DNA of 21,067 nt from an uncultured Burkholderiales bacterium (GTDB taxonomy: Bacteria; Pseudomonadota; Gammaproteobacteria; Burkholderiales; Burkholderiaceae_C): NCBI GenBank assembly GCA_937927685.1, contig CALBSC010000018.1, positions 1 to 21,067 on the forward strand, written 5' to 3'. Below the pieces are notes generated by a model that saw only the letters and a program-made list of their open reading frames with translations, searched no databases and was not told where the DNA came from. Position numbers and translations under genes: made by a program. Shown here piece by piece: positions 20,631-21,067 of this stretch; within the stretch, counting starts at the first letter, position 1, and every line of letters starts with the position of its first letter.

Positions 20631-21067
20631 TCAAACCAGTGCGAGAGCGTCTCGCGCCTGTTTCAGGCGGGATTGGCTTTTCTGAGGCTGGCTGCGAACG
20701 GCGTTGCCTGTGACCTTGGCCTGCATGCGGGCCAGAACATCATCGAAGGATGCGATGCCATCGACCATGCGCTGCGCCAAGGCAGCATCAGCTCCGAGCA
20801 CCCGGCCTTCGCCCATGCCGTTTCGGACGTCGTCGACCGACACGCCCCGGCCAACAGCCACAGCCTGGATGAAGGCGTTGTAGTAGTCGTCCACACGAGA
20901 CTGCATGAAGGCCTGGGCCTGCGGGTCCAGCGGCACATAGGGGTTGCCCTCGACCTTGAACTTGCCAGCTGAGACCAGGGTGGTTTTGACGCCCTCCTCT
21001 TCCAGCGCTTTCGAATAGTCAAAGTGCGCCTGCCACACGCCAATGGAGCCCACCTCACCACCAGGGG
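20631..21067 (-). CDS. S49-family prohead protease (C-terminal part, runs off right edge)
   Basis: About 144 residues are visible, ending at the TGA 20633-20631. The segment PGGEVGSIGVWQAHFDYSKAL and the following KFKVEGNPY and DVLARMQAKV match the C-terminal part of phage S49 (SppA/lambda C-like) serine peptidases (the first segment is quoted as PGGEVGSIGV and WQAHFDYSKAL in the family pattern). These enzymes mature the prohead, often removing the capsid delta domain. The catalytic Ser and Lys region lies mostly or wholly outside the window. Position directly before the capsid gene agrees. The GTG at 21053 is internal, not a start. Confidence 0.88.
   Translation of the reverse strand, partial: PGGEVGSIGVWQAHFDYSKALEEEGVKTTLVSAGKFKVEGNPYVPLDPQAQAFMQSRVDDYYNAFIQAVAVGRGVSVDDVRNGMGEGRVLGADAALAQRMVDGIASFDDVLARMQAKVTGNAVRSQPQKSQSRLKQARDALALV

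Noticed and set aside
1..21067. tRNA, rRNA, CRISPR, insertion sequence or attachment sites
   Set aside because: I saw no cloverleaf, spaced direct repeats, transposase or terminal inverted repeats. A by-eye scan could miss a short att core.

Overview
The window is the late structural and lysis region of a lambda-like siphophage genome, most likely a prophage. G+C is high. The mix of protein types (HK97-type head genes, lambda-type tail genes, FlgJ-like endolysin) suggests a Gram-negative, probably betaproteobacterial (Burkholderiales) host; this host call is an inference from general resemblance. All supported genes lie on the minus strand, so the map reads from right (21067) to left (1). I saw no integrase, attachment site, tRNA, rRNA, IS element or CRISPR array.

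Head module (21067-16849): the C-terminal part of an S49 prohead protease, an HK97-fold major capsid protein, a small head protein of uncertain role, a gp6-like connector, a head-closure protein, an HK97 gp10-like protein and a DUF3168-type tail terminator. Tail module (16832-7413): tail tube, tail assembly chaperone G with a -1 frameshift extension (T), tape measure H, then M, L, K, I and J. Most of these overlap by a few bases or are almost contiguous. Fibre module (7330-4745): a small virion-associated protein, a protein with a very regular 18-18-20 residue repeat, and a tail fibre whose C-terminus is an Asn-Cys repeat.

The unusual part is 5668-2084. The Cys-rich fibre gene is followed at short spacing or overlap by a 2-oxoglutarate/Fe(II) oxygenase, a protein I do not recognise, and a radical SAM enzyme with a complete SPASM cysteine set. 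This looks like a peptide-maturation cassette inside a phage tail operon. My hypothesis is that the enzymes modify the Asn-Cys-rich tip of the fibre after translation, as RiPP enzymes modify their precursors.

Lysis module (2016-657): holin, GH73-type endolysin, and an Rz-like spanin with its Rz1 lipoprotein embedded in another frame. A strong intrinsic terminator follows. Beyond it, at the left edge, is the start of a gene joining an excisionase-type helix-turn-helix to what looks like a NusG/RfaH N-terminal domain.

Three further hairpin-plus-T-run elements lie inside the late operon, each directly before a ribosome binding site with no room for a promoter. Late expression may therefore rely on read-through or antitermination, and the NusG-like protein is a candidate for that role.
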